A stretch of DNA of 64,000 nucleotides from the NCBI RefSeq assembly GCF_003075045.1, contig NZ_QCZD01000001.1:1140867-1204866 (forward strand). Reading direction: 5' to 3'. Made by a program: the position numbers and the translations under genes. This stretch comes from Maribacter litoralis (GTDB taxonomy: Bacteria; Bacteroidota; Bacteroidia; Flavobacteriales; Flavobacteriaceae). Below are positions 1 through 7,378 of the stretch, piece by piece; the stretch's first letter is position 1, and each line of letters begins with the position of its first letter. The notes under the pieces were generated by a model that worked only from the letters and a program-made list of their open reading frames with translations, searched no databases and had not been told where the DNA came from.

Positions 1-1504
1 TTTCAATAGGAAGTTCCCTTTGAATATCGGCTAATTTAAACTGTACCTTCTTATCCCTACCATCGGCATAAGTGATAAATTCGCCCTGTTTCAACCTAAA
101 GAAAACATCTGCCCTAATCTTTGGGATTTCCTTTTCGCCTGTAGTGATGCGAGTATCAAAATCAAGATTATGACCACGACTTATGCTTTTGGTTGGGTCT
201 TTAATGATTTCAAAAAAGCGTTCGTAATATTTGGCGGTATCTGGGTCGTTTACCTTACCGAAAAACTGATAGGACAGATTGCTTAAAATCGCCTTGCTTG
301 CCTTATCGCCATACATCATATCGTTCTGAATCTTGTCTTGCATCACGTAAATAGTTGAGATGTTGTAACTACGTAAGGTTGCTGGAATACGATGCATATT
401 CAATAATCTAATGGTTGGCGCCTCTTCCATCAGCAAGAACGACGGTTTAGAATTCCGCACGCTCATTTGCTTCGTAATGGTGTGTATAATTGTGGCTATT
501 ACTGGCGAATACGAAGTTTCAAATTTTGGGTTGTTGACTATCGAAATTACCGCTGGATTTTCTTCGCTGTTGATATCGAGTGGCACTTCATCTGCGGACA
601 ATGCCATAAAAATACGTTGTGTACTAATTCGTTTCAGCGCATTGGCCAAGGTGCTTTTTACACCAGCAGTCTGTCTTTCAGAATCTTTGCCACTAATAAA
701 AGCATCTGCCATCGCCCTTGAGGTGGTGTTGGTTTCCAGAAACTGGATTAGGCTTTTTGTATCAAGAAATTGATAAACAGCTATCAAATGGGGTAACGTA
801 CAGTATTTTGGATATTCCGTTTTTAATTTCCAAATCAATCCACCAATCAAACCTTCCGCAGCATCGTTGAAGAATTTTGTTGTTCCCGTAGTTCCGCTTT
901 CTCTTTGTTCTAGTAGATTTTCGATTAAGACCCTTGAAACCTCATTAACGCTTTCCTCGTTCTCTAAATAACGTGGCGCAATAGGATTTACCCTATGGAT
1001 GATTTTATCGAAGGAAATGACCTTAAACGGAATATCGCTATCCTTGAAAAGTGGATATGCCATTTCGGTCAATTCAAAATCTTTATAGTCGTGGATGATT
1101 CCACAAAAACCTTCTTTTTGGAAGTGTATCAGAAATCCATAAACCACACTTTCGGTTTTTCCGCTTCCAGCGGATCCGATGACGGATGCGCCACGTTTGA
1201 TGTTATTTAATTTGAAAATTCCTTTGGTGGTCGCAAAGTTGACTTGGTATTTACTATCTCCGTTTTGCGAGCTTTCTGTTTTATGAAGAAAAACGTATAG
1301 TCCTGTATTAATTAATAGTAGCGGACAAACTAGATACAACAAATTCAATGTTAATTCATTTCCAGCAGCAACATAGAATACGAGAAATGACAGTATTGCG
1401 ATATTCAAAAGAAACGCATACTTACTTACCCGAAACATTGCATAGAAAACCATACTGGCCAGACCAATAATTGAAAGTGTCGTTATGATATTATCTATCT
1501 GCAT
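1..1504 (-). CDS. VirD4/TraG-type conjugative coupling protein (C-terminus beyond window)
   Basis: ATPase that links the relaxase-DNA complex to the type IV secretion channel at the inner membrane. Translated from ATG at 1504, the frame stays open to the window edge (about 501 codons), so the C-terminus is missing. Three hydrophobic segments lie at about residues 5-22, 29-47 and 54-74. A Walker A motif GSAGSGKT is at about 110-117, and a Walker B-like FLLMEEAP lies near residue 365. The relaxase stop is only 5 bp upstream of this start, so the two form one mobilization operon. The N-terminal membrane part plus a single P-loop fits T4CPs better than VirB4. Family is secure; the subfamily is not determined. 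Confidence 0.9.
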   Translation of the reverse strand, partial: MQIDNIITTLSIIGLASMVFYAMFRVSKYAFLLNIAILSFLVFYVAAGNELTLNLLYLVCPLLLINTGLYVFLHKTESSQNGDSKYQVNFATTKGIFKLNNIKRGASVIGSAGSGKTESVVYGFLIHFQKEGFCGIIHDYKDFELTEMAYPLFKDSDIPFKVISFDKIIHRVNPIAPRYLENEESVNEVSRVLIENLLEQRESGTTGTTKFFNDAAEGLIGGLIWKLKTEYPKYCTLPHLIAVYQFLDTKSLIQFLETNTTSRAMADAFISGKDSERQTAGVKSTLANALKRISTQRIFMALSADEVPLDINSEENPAVISIVNNPKFETSYSPVIATIIHTITKQMSVRNSKPSFLLMEEAPTIRLLNMHRIPATLRSYNISTIYVMQDKIQNDMMYGDKASKAILSNLSYQFFGKVNDPDTAKYYERFFEIIKDPTKSISRGHNLDFDTRITTGEKEIPKIRADVFFRLKQGEFITYADGRDKKVQFKLADIQRELPIE

Positions 1505-1509
1505 AATAC

Positions 1510-2541
1510 TTAGATTCCGATGGAACTTGATTTAATAGCTATTTCCGCACCACGTCTTAACCGTTTAAAAACCCGAAGTGCAATTTGTGCTTGGCTTACT
1601 GGAATGCTCGGTATTACTGGCAAGCCTGTTTTTGTAATCATTTTGAAAGCCAATGCTTTTTCATTGGCAGGCAGTTTCATCAAAGCGGAAAAATATAGGT
1701 TTGGGTTCTTTACAAAGGTCTTTTTAGCTTTGTAGGTCTCTGCGTAATTGCGCTTATATCCAAATGTCTTATCAAATGTTTTTTCCGCTTTCGCGAAAAA
1801 TGTATCTCTATCAAAACCACGCTTCACTTTTTTTCCGTGCATCTCTACTTCAGATGCTTTGTGCTTACTTCCTGGGGAAAGGCTTATAGAATTTGAAGCA
1901 TCCTTTCTGCTTACGATAATATGGATATGACTTTGGTTTCCATCTTTTGGCATTCCCTGGACTATGCGTTTTCCATTTTGTTGATGTGGCGCTTGGCGTT
2001 CCAGTTTGGCAATTTCCTTTTCCATTTTTTTGATATTCCCTTCGGCTAGTACTTCTTGAATATTTCGGATATCCGTTTTGAGCTGAAGGATTTTTGAAGC
2101 GTAAGGTTGATTCTCTTTAATCTGAAAATCTGTGCCTTTAAAGGTTCGTTGATGTTCAATTTTCGCATAATATTTTATGTCATCTATGGTTATGGGTCGT
2201 CCGTGAATCTCTCGATTGAAGCTGGAAACATAATCTTTCATCAGCTCACGAGTGTAGATTTTTAAATCTCGGCTACCGTTCTGAAGTTTTCGCAATTCAT
2301 ATTTTGAAGGACTTACCGTAATCGAATAAAACTTGGGTTCTTTCTTTTTCAATTTTGCGGTATTTCCATCAATTTCTTTGACCACTTCTTCAGCGGAAAT
2401 CTCGTCGCCAAATTGATTGAAAAAGTGTTCCATATCTCGTTGTTCTAAACCTTCATTTTCTTTCTCTAAATAGCCTACAAAATCCGCTGAACCCTGACTA
2501 TAAGTGCCGCCTAATTTTTGAGGTGTTATTGTGATGTACAT
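1510..2541 (-). CDS. Relaxase, MobB/DUF5712-like mobilization protein
   Basis: Predicted DNA-nicking relaxase of a Bacteroidota mobile element, 343 aa. It opens with a strand-like MYITITPQ. His130 (in AKIEHQRT) and an HxH pair at 205/207 (in SHIHIIVSRKD) could form the three-histidine metal site of HUH-type relaxases. Between them (about 150-185) is a charged, probably coiled helix. The C-terminal third is basic, suiting DNA binding. The BfmA-like gene ends 11 bp upstream and the coupling-protein gene follows 5 bp downstream, the usual accessory-relaxase-T4CP order. The nicking tyrosine was not pinned down. Recognised from family memory, not by a search. Confidence 0.8.
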   Translation of the reverse strand: MYITITPQKLGGTYSQGSADFVGYLEKENEGLEQRDMEHFFNQFGDEISAEEVVKEIDGNTAKLKKKEPKFYSITVSPSKYELRKLQNGSRDLKIYTRELMKDYVSSFNREIHGRPITIDDIKYYAKIEHQRTFKGTDFQIKENQPYASKILQLKTDIRNIQEVLAEGNIKKMEKEIAKLERQAPHQQNGKRIVQGMPKDGNQSHIHIIVSRKDASNSISLSPGSKHKASEVEMHGKKVKRGFDRDTFFAKAEKTFDKTFGYKRNYAETYKAKKTFVKNPNLYFSALMKLPANEKALAFKMITKTGLPVIPSIPVSQAQIALRVFKRLRRGAEIAIKSSSIGI

Positions 2542-2552
2542 AGCTCAAAAAT

Positions 2553-2975
2553 TTAAAGTTGATTACTTGGGTTTTTCTTTTCACGAAAGCGTACTTCCTT
2601 TTTCTCTTTGGCATATTTCTTTTCCACAATCAGAGGCTTTTCATTTGGTTCTTCTGTCTGAAAAAGAGATTGAATCATCGCTACCGTAGGTTTGGTTTGT
2701 GTCTTTTCCACATCCCTCATTATGGCAATTACAGCATCGATTCTTTTAAGTAATTTGGCTTCGATGGTTCGCCCCGTCCGACCCAATTTTTCCTTTGGCG
2801 AGATTTCATTGTAGAAGAAAAAATCAAGCATCGTGGACATTGCCTCGGTGTGCGATTTGAAGTAAGTGCGTGAGAAAGTCTGGAAACGTTTTGCAGTTTC
2901 CTTTTTAAATCTAATTCCAATAAATGAGTCCATATTTCGCCTATTTGTCGCAAAATCTTTACTAAAAATGGGCAT
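2553..2975 (-). CDS. BfmA/BtgA-family mobilization accessory protein
   Basis: 140-aa basic protein that probably binds oriT and helps the relaxase. An N-terminal segment (about 17-55) looks like the ribbon-helix-helix type DNA-binding region of BfmA/BtgA proteins. It is followed by a helical middle and a Lys/Glu-rich tail (about 110-140). It is the first gene of the minus-strand mobilization operon and lies directly downstream of a hairpin-rich stretch proposed as oriT. One copy of a repeated TTGTCGCAAA motif lies inside its first codons (about 2944-2955). Start ATG at 2975; an overlapping frame in the same place is a shadow. Confidence 0.75.
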   Translation of the reverse strand: MPIFSKDFATNRRNMDSFIGIRFKKETAKRFQTFSRTYFKSHTEAMSTMLDFFFYNEISPKEKLGRTGRTIEAKLLKRIDAVIAIMRDVEKTQTKPTVAMIQSLFQTEEPNEKPLIVEKKYAKEKKEVRFREKKNPSNQL

Positions 2976-3186
2976 TTACAGCTCGTTTGTCGCAAATCTC
3001 TGATTGTCAGGAAATTAATATATATTCAAATCGCTGATAATCAGCTATTTGAAAACGAAAAGGAATCCGAAACATCGCGCAGCGTGTTACCCTCTTGCTA
3101 TTCCTTTTCGTCACGCGCAAGCGTGACAAAAATCCATACAACCCGGCTAAAAAGCCGATTGCCATTTTCAGGGAAAATGATTTTCC
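2944..3186. other. Candidate origin of transfer (oriT) with hairpin cluster
   Basis: The region just upstream of the mobilization operon holds several inverted repeats. They are GCTGATAATCAGC (3033-3045), an 11-bp perfect stem CGAAAAGGAAT/ATTCCTTTTCG (3056-3066 with 3100-3110), GTCACGC-gcaa-GCGTGAC (3110-3127), CGGCT-aaaa-AGCCG (3144-3157) and GGAAAA-tga-TTTTCC (3172-3186). A direct repeat TTGTCGCAAA occurs near 2944 and 2987. Location and structure match oriT regions of mobilizable elements; the nick site itself is inferred only. Confidence 0.55.
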
Positions 3187-3321
3187 GATATGTTATTTTT
3201 CGATGTGTACGGTTATCGGCGAAAGTCGAAAAGTGGATAACCCTACGTAATTTTGAATGCTGAATTTCAGCGAAATAAAGATACGTTTTTTTATTGACTT
3301 GATACTAATTACATACAAAAG

Positions 3322-3343
3322 CACCTCTAAAAATTCAGAGGTG
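3322..3343. terminator. Hairpin terminator downstream of the 65-aa gene
   Basis: CACCTCT (3322-3328) pairs with AGAGGTG (3337-3343) across an 8-nt loop. T-rich tracts follow on both sides (TTTTAT to the right; CTTTTG on the minus strand to the left), so it could act in either direction. It lies just past the stop of the minus-strand gene ending at 3366. Confidence 0.6.
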
Positions 3344-3365
3344 TTTTATATAAAACTTTAAAGTT

Positions 3366-3563
3366 TCAGATATTGAAAACATAACTGTATGAGTATAGAT
3401 TTTTAATCATTTCCTCATCAATCAAGTTTTCATAATTTGCACCAGTTTCTTCCACATATTTTTTTATGGATTCCCCATAAAGATGTGTAACGTGTTCTCT
3501 CGAAACCTGTAAGAGTTCCTTTTGTTTTTCCTCGCTCAAATCTTGAAATTTAATGTAAATCAT
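3366..3563 (-). CDS. Small hypothetical protein, 65 aa
   Basis: Unrecognised acidic small protein. The sequence is predicted mostly helical, with Glu/Lys-rich N-terminal (9-20) and central parts and no membrane segment. Its start lies 12 bp downstream of the stop of the split DUF6876-like gene and a good hairpin terminator follows, so it was probably the second gene of that small operon on the mobile element. With the upstream gene disrupted, it may have lost its promoter. No function can be assigned. Confidence 0.55.
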   Translation of the reverse strand: MIYIKFQDLSEEKQKELLQVSREHVTHLYGESIKKYVEETGANYENLIDEEMIKNLYSYSYVFNI

Positions 3564-3575
3564 AACTTCAAAATT

Positions 3576-3770
3576 TTAGTATTCGCTCGGTAACATCAGC
3601 GTATCATTTACAAAAAATAACCGCAGTTCATCGAGTGGAAAATTGGTAGCCCGATAGCCGTGCTTTTCTAAAATATTATCGTTGCCATCGGTATAAATTA
3701 TCTCTGCTTCGTAGCCTGTAAAATCCTGTTTTTCTGCGGATAATCTTTTGAAGTCTATGGTTACAAATTC
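3576..3770 (-). pseudogene. DUF6876-like gene, C-terminal half (split by transposon)
   Basis: The C-terminal part reads EFVTIDFKRL through to a terminal LMLPSEY, the usual ending of DUF6876 proteins. Its N-terminal half lies about 3 kb away at 6766-6957 and ends in NRSEF. Both halves carry the codons GAA TTT in the same frame, so joining them restores one protein of about 130 aa. The gene was interrupted by the 34-bp-inverted-repeat element at 3791-6772. An 81-codon frame starting in the transposon end (3821) can still be read here but is unlikely to be functional. The normal function of the family is unknown to me. Confidence 0.75.
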
Positions 3771-3797
3771 GTTATCACGACTCGTGATAACGAATTT
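3765..3797. repeat. 33-bp perfect palindrome at the transposon junction
   Basis: AAATTCGTTATCACGA, a central C, then TCGTGATAACGAATTT: two perfect 16-bp arms. The outer AAATTC belongs to the interrupted gene, and the inner CGAATTT begins the element's inverted repeat. The 19 bp between them has no counterpart at the other junction, so it is extra DNA brought or made during insertion. Confidence 0.85.
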
Positions 3798-3824
3798 TAT
3801 CCCAAGAAAAACGTTATCCAAAGT
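3791..3824 (+). repeat. Left terminal inverted repeat of the RIT-like element
   Basis: Begins CGAATTTTATCCCAAG and ends CGTTATCCAAAGT. It differs from the right end only at positions 17 and 21 (A versus T). The inner 12-mer CGTTATCCAAAG also occurs near 6671 in direct orientation, so the right end carries two copies, possibly accessory recombinase sites. Confidence 0.85.
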
Positions 3825-3943
3825 TATTACCCAATAATCTTATAAACATCTGTAAATCAGTATTAGTTGTGATAGTATTATCGTGATAATATTTGTTATT
3901 CTTAAGTGGGTGCAATGTTGCATTCCACTAAAAAAAATAACAA

Positions 3944-5176
3944 ATGGACACAGAAAAAGAAATCAAATCCCTGATCAGGGATTGTGTAGCCTACCTCAGG
4001 GAGGAAGGCTACAGTGAACCCCGAATTAAAGATTACCATCAGTTCTGGCGTAATGGAATTGAGCAGTACATGGATAAAAACCTTTTGACAAACTACCATG
4101 CTGGAATTGGTGAGAAATTTTTAAGCGGTATCCCGCCAATGAGCGACTCACACATGCGTGCAATCCGTCGTAGTGTACATGTACTGGATGATTTTCTCTT
4201 TTATGGAAAAATCAGGAATAGAAGTGTACGCTACGTACATCACGAGTTGCCCGGTAAACTAGGGGAAGTTGCCCTGGAGTTTATAGTATCCCAAGAAAGG
4301 CTGCGTCGCTGCAAACCTATCCTTGATAAACACCGTCGTATTTTGAGTTACTTTATTTCCCACCTTACGTTAAGGGCGGTAGACCAAGTTTCGGCCATTG
4401 GTGAAGATGATGTCCTTACCTTCATATCATCGGTCCAGAATTGCAAGGACAGGTATCTAAATACTATCCGACTATTCTGCCGGTTCCTGTATCAACAGAA
4501 ATACATTGACAGAAATGTGGAATATGTCATTGGAAGAAACAATTATCCGTTGCGTGAAAAACTGCCCTCAGTCTACAATGCCGATGAGATAAGGCATATC
4601 GAAAATAAGGTAGAGCAATCCAGTGCGGTGGGCAAACGAGATTATGCAATGCTCCTTCTGGCCACACGGCTTGGCCTCCGCTCTTCGGACATAGCGGGGC
4701 TGACCTTTGGGAATTTGGATTGGCAACATAATCTCATATCCCTGGTGCAGTGCAAGACAAAGAAAATAATAGAACTCCCGCTTTTAACCGATGTGGGCGA
4801 AGCCATTATCAACTACCTGAAATTTGGAAGACCAATATCCGATTTTCAGCAAGTGTTCCTGACCGCCAGTGCCCCCTACCGTCCCGTGAACAGTATGCTC
4901 ATCAGTGGAGCGATAAGTAGAACAATAATAGCATCTGGCGTTGATATCAATGGCCGCAAGTTCGGCCCCCATGCCATGCGGCATACCCTGGCCAGTCAGC
5001 TATTGCGAAACGGAACTTCGCTCCCGGTCATATCCGAAACACTCGGACACTCCGACACGCAGGTCACCATGAACTATTTACGCATAGATATAAACAGTCT
5101 TATGCAGTGTGCACTTGATGTACCCCTGGTATCGATAAATTTTTATGAGCAGAAAGGAGGTGTTTTTTATGGATAA
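3944..5176 (+). CDS. Tyrosine recombinase/integrase (first recombinase of RIT-like element)
   Basis: 410-aa phage-integrase-family recombinase that would cut and rejoin DNA at the element ends. The N-terminal half (about 1-210) holds SAM-like core-binding domains. The catalytic domain carries Arg in ATRLGLRSSDI (about 245), HAMRHTLASQLL (H..R, about 345), GHSDTQ and the nucleophile Tyr in MNYLRID (about 380). All expected catalytic residues are visible, so the enzyme looks intact. Its last 8 bases overlap the start of the next recombinase (ATGGATAA), and an AAGGAGG box inside its 3' end (5154-5160) serves that second start, indicating coupled translation. Confidence 0.88.
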   Translation: MDTEKEIKSLIRDCVAYLREEGYSEPRIKDYHQFWRNGIEQYMDKNLLTNYHAGIGEKFLSGIPPMSDSHMRAIRRSVHVLDDFLFYGKIRNRSVRYVHHELPGKLGEVALEFIVSQERLRRCKPILDKHRRILSYFISHLTLRAVDQVSAIGEDDVLTFISSVQNCKDRYLNTIRLFCRFLYQQKYIDRNVEYVIGRNNYPLREKLPSVYNADEIRHIENKVEQSSAVGKRDYAMLLLATRLGLRSSDIAGLTFGNLDWQHNLISLVQCKTKKIIELPLLTDVGEAIINYLKFGRPISDFQQVFLTASAPYRPVNSMLISGAISRTIIASGVDINGRKFGPHAMRHTLASQLLRNGTSLPVISETLGHSDTQVTMNYLRIDINSLMQCALDVPLVSINFYEQKGGVFYG

Positions 5177-5314
5177 GCAACTTAAATATGAAAGTGTGTT
5201 TGCCCCCTATTTTGATAGCTTCCTGAAGATGAAGGATGCCATGGGGTATGGGCTTTACAAGTACGAACGTATCTTTTTAGATCTTGACAGGTTCTTTTTG
5301 AAATCCAGAGCCAC
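5169..5314 (+). pseudogene. Second tyrosine recombinase, N-terminal fragment
   Basis: ATG at 5169 is preceded by a strong AAGGAGG (5154-5160). About 49 native residues (MDKQLKYESVF...) resemble the N-terminal SAM-like domain of the middle recombinase in recombinase trios. The frame then enters the IS3 element and stops at 5348. All catalytic residues are lost, so this is a remnant. Confidence 0.7.
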
Positions 5315-5351
5315 TGGACTTGCAACAAAAAAGTGGACAATTAGATAAGAG

Positions 5352-6446
5352 TCATGCTGCTATTTTTTGATTATACAATTCTATTTCAATTTCCTCTATA
5401 GTCTTATATCCCAAAGAGGAGTGTATTCTTCTTCTGTTATACCAGGTCTCTATCCATTGGAAGACAGATAGTTCGGCTTCTGACCTTAGGTTATAGCTAT
5501 GTTCATAGACCCATTCTACCTTTAGGCTCTTAAAGAACGATTCAGCTACTGCATTGTCCCAACAATTACCTTTTCTGCTCATACTTTGTTTTATCGATCC
5601 ATTATATCTTTTCAGGATATCTGTAAAAGTGGAACTGGCGTATTGAGACCCCCTATCGGAATGGAATATAAGTTCTTTTGTGATATTGTTCGATTTAATG
5701 GCCATATTCCATGCAGGGACTATAGTGTCGCCGGTACTTAAGGTTTGGCCCATCGACCATCCAACGACCTTCCGGTGGAACAGATCTATAATTACTGTTA
5801 AATACATCCAGCCTTGTTTGGTCTTTATATAGGTGATATCCGATACCCAAACCTGGTTCGGTCTATAGACGGTAAAATCCTGATCTAATATATTGGGTGC
5901 AACTGGATAGTTGTGCTTGCTGTGGGTCGTAGTTTGAAATTTACGCTTTCTTTTGGCAAACAGGTTATTTGCCCTCATTATCCTAGCTACCCTAGGTCTT
6001 GAGATGCAATATCCCCTTTTCCAGAGCTCCGCTTTGATCCTCGGTGCCCCGTAACTCCCAAAACTATCCTCATAAACATCTCGGATGGTAGATGATATGG
6101 CCTCGTTCTCCATCACTCTTTTGGAAGGAACCCTGCCCAACCAATCGTAATACCCGCTTTTGCTTATCTTGAACATTTTGCACATCTTCCCGACTGGAAA
6201 TTTAAATTTATGGTGTTTTATGAACCTATATTTTTCCTGTCGCTCTAGGAGAAGATGGCTATCGCCTTTTTTAAGATATCTCTTTCTAGTTCGGCATTCC
6301 TTAACTTCTTCTTCAATTCTGCAATTTCCCGTTGCTCGTCCGTTAATTTGGGGTTTCCCTTGCCCGGGAAACTGTTCCTGCCATAGGCATCCGATTCCCT
6401 GCGCCAACGGCTCAATACAGATGTAGGGATATCCAGTTCCCTGCAA
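5352..6446 (-). CDS. IS3-family transposase OrfB (DDE integrase domain), copy 1
   Basis: Catalytic part of the transposase, normally made as an OrfAB fusion spanning 5352-6532. An HTH_21-like region (MCKMFKISKSGYYDW) is followed by the rve integrase core. The catalytic acids are D in VWVSDITY, D in FHSDRGSQY and E in WDNAVAESFFKSLK, giving the DDE triad. The first ~55 codons of the 364-codon frame overlap orfA and are probably not translated alone; the real protein enters this frame at the A6G slip near YLKKGDSH. It looks intact and active. Confidence 0.88.
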   Translation of the reverse strand: MQGTGYPYICIEPLAQGIGCLWQEQFPGQGKPQINGRATGNCRIEEEVKECRTRKRYLKKGDSHLLLERQEKYRFIKHHKFKFPVGKMCKMFKISKSGYYDWLGRVPSKRVMENEAISSTIRDVYEDSFGSYGAPRIKAELWKRGYCISRPRVARIMRANNLFAKRKRKFQTTTHSKHNYPVAPNILDQDFTVYRPNQVWVSDITYIKTKQGWMYLTVIIDLFHRKVVGWSMGQTLSTGDTIVPAWNMAIKSNNITKELIFHSDRGSQYASSTFTDILKRYNGSIKQSMSRKGNCWDNAVAESFFKSLKVEWVYEHSYNLRSEAELSVFQWIETWYNRRRIHSSLGYKTIEEIEIELYNQKIAA

Positions 6447-6532
6447 ATCTCGACAACGCTACCACGTGCGTAACTAAGTTCTACAGCTTTTTCCTTAAAC
6501 TCTGCAGTGTAATTTCTTTTTTCTCTTGACAT
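6245..6532 (-). CDS. IS3-family transposase OrfA (HTH), copy 1
   Basis: 95-aa DNA-binding subunit. A helix-turn-helix lies at about 8-45 (AEFKEKAVELSY... VLSRWRRE) and a leucine-zipper-like coiled coil at about 62-90 (EIAELKKKLRNAELERDILKKA). It ends just after the A6G slippery run that gives the OrfAB fusion. ATG at 6532 lies about 65 bp from the IS end, the normal layout. Confidence 0.88.
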   Translation of the reverse strand: MSREKRNYTAEFKEKAVELSYARGSVVEICRELDIPTSVLSRWRRESDAYGRNSFPGKGNPKLTDEQREIAELKKKLRNAELERDILKKAIAIFS

Positions 6533-6601
6533 TTTTCAAAGTTAATTTTAATAACTAAAACGCTCTTAACTCTATGTCCGGTTAAATATAGTAAGTCCAT
6601 A

Positions 6602-6664
6602 AACGAAGCGAGCTGGGAAAAGGACTCGAAACTTAGGGAATGGCTAAAGAATTTTAACAAATAA
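6602..6664 (+). pseudogene. C-terminal scrap of third recombinase of the RIT-like element
   Basis: After the IS right end, 20 codons remain open to a TAA (NEASWEKDSKLREWLKNFNK), followed by AT-rich DNA and the right inverted repeat. Position and orientation fit the 3' end of the last recombinase gene. Identification rests on context, because no catalytic motif survives. Confidence 0.45.
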
Positions 6665-6738
6665 TCAATATCGTTATCCAAAGCTGTTTTAAAAAGTAAA
6701 TAATGTAAAACACTGATTCCCAAAACCCTTTTAGAGAC

Positions 6739-6772
6739 ACTTTGGATAACGATTTACTTGGGATAAAATTCG
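6739..6772 (-). repeat. Right terminal inverted repeat of the RIT-like element
   Basis: Read on the minus strand it begins CGAATTTTATCCCAAG and ends CGTTATCCAAAGT, the mirror of 3791-3824 with two differences. It borders the N-terminal half of the split DUF6876-like gene directly. Confidence 0.85.
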
Positions 6773-6957
6773 CTTCGGTTCATTAGGCTTTTAGCAATTA
6801 CGGAAGTGTCCGTAATGAGCCAAAAACATTCAGCGACTTCTGATAAATATTTTAGTCCGTCCGTAAATCGAGTTCTTAATAATGGGATTTGATAGAACAT
6901 TTCCGTACCGTGAAAATGTTGTAATCCTTCTTTGATTTCGTTAACTTGTGCTTTCAT
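6766..6957 (-). pseudogene. DUF6876-like gene, N-terminal half
   Basis: About 64 residues from ATG 6957 (MKAQVNEIKEGLQHFHGTE...) up to NRSEF. The frame then runs a few codons into the transposon end and stops at 6754. The pattern of a short helix, then GTE, TDGLKYL and FWLI is what I recall for DUF6876 proteins near conjugation genes. The rest of the protein lies at 3576-3770. The gene was probably read together with the 65-aa gene downstream. Confidence 0.72.
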
Positions 6958-6988
6958 TTTAATTTGATTTAAAGAGTTAATAATGAAA

Positions 6989-7022
6989 AAGAGGGCGCAT
7001 CTTTAGACGGTTACGCCCTCTT
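6989..7022 (-). terminator. Rho-independent terminator after ssb
   Basis: AAGAGGGCG (6989-6997) pairs with CGCCCTCTT (7014-7022). On the minus strand the stem is followed by TTTTTC. It starts about 12 bp past the ssb stop. Confidence 0.8.
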
Positions 7023-7033
7023 AATTTTAAATA

Positions 7034-7378
7034 TTACTTGTCGTCTTTGCTACCAAGTAATAGGATTTCATCGGCTACAACTTCCGTTACATAGCGTTGG
7101 TTCCCATCATCGGTGGTGTAGGTTCTTGTTTTAAGTTTTCCTACTATCCCGATTTCTTTTCCCTTGCCTACATAGTTTTCTACAATTTCAGCGGTCTTGC
7201 CCCAAGCTACAACCGTATGCCAATTGGTGTCCGTTTGCTTTTCGCCTTTACTGTCCTTGTAATTTTCATTGGTTGCTACAGAAAAACGGGCGACTTTCTT
7301 TCCGCTTTCAAGGTTCGTAATTGTTGGGTCTTGTCCAACGTTTCCGATTAACTGTACGTGATTTTTAATACTACTCAT
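7034..7378 (-). CDS. ssb: Single-stranded DNA-binding protein
   Basis: 114-aa OB-fold SSB that would coat single-stranded DNA during transfer and replication of the element. Family features are clear: VQLIGNVGQDP at the N-terminus, KKVARFSVATNE, NWHTVVAWGKTAEI and the beta-rich core through about residue 105. It lacks the long Gly/Pro-rich linker and acidic tip of chromosomal SSBs, ending in SKDDK, as plasmid- and ICE-borne copies often do. It stands alone with its own terminator, next to the mobilization block, so it is more likely the element's SSB than the housekeeping one. Confidence 0.92.
   Translation of the reverse strand: MSSIKNHVQLIGNVGQDPTITNLESGKKVARFSVATNENYKDSKGEKQTDTNWHTVVAWGKTAEIVENYVGKGKEIGIVGKLKTRTYTTDDGNQRYVTEVVADEILLLGSKDDK

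Larger units (their letters stand above)
5315..6599 (-). mobile_element. IS3-family insertion sequence, copy 1 (1285 bp)
   Basis: Ends TGGACTT at 5315 and AAGTCCA at 6599, with imperfect similarity continuing inward. It contains orfA (6245-6532) and orfB (5352-6446), joined by a -1 frameshift at A6G (6267-6272 on the plus strand). The copy at 62714-63998 encodes identical proteins and reads base for base the same where compared, indicating recent spread. Flanking bases (cac on the left, taa on the right) do not form a target duplication, so this copy is associated with a deletion or recombination. It replaces the middle of the RIT-like element. Confidence 0.92.
3791..6772. mobile_element. RIT-like tyrosine-recombinase transposon (decayed), 34-bp inverted ends
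   Basis: The ends 3791-3824 and 6739-6772 are inverted repeats matching at 32 of 34 positions. Inside, one intact tyrosine recombinase (3944-5176) overlaps the start of a second (5169), and the last 20 codons of what looks like a third remain at 6602-6664. Three overlapping tyrosine recombinases between inverted repeats is the plan of 'recombinase in trio' elements. The middle is replaced by an IS3-family copy (5315-6599). The element sits in a DUF6876-like gene, and CGAATTT is present at both junctions and is a candidate crossover core. Without ritB and ritC it is probably immobile. Confidence 0.7.

Noticed and set aside
411..1210. Plus-strand frames of 71-120 codons opposite the coupling protein
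   Set aside because: They are antisense shadows of the open minus-strand VirD4/TraG frame, which has Walker motifs and membrane helices.
6481..6723. 80-codon minus-strand frame across the IS right end
   Set aside because: It spans the IS/RIT junction, overlaps orfA and has no protein-like pattern.
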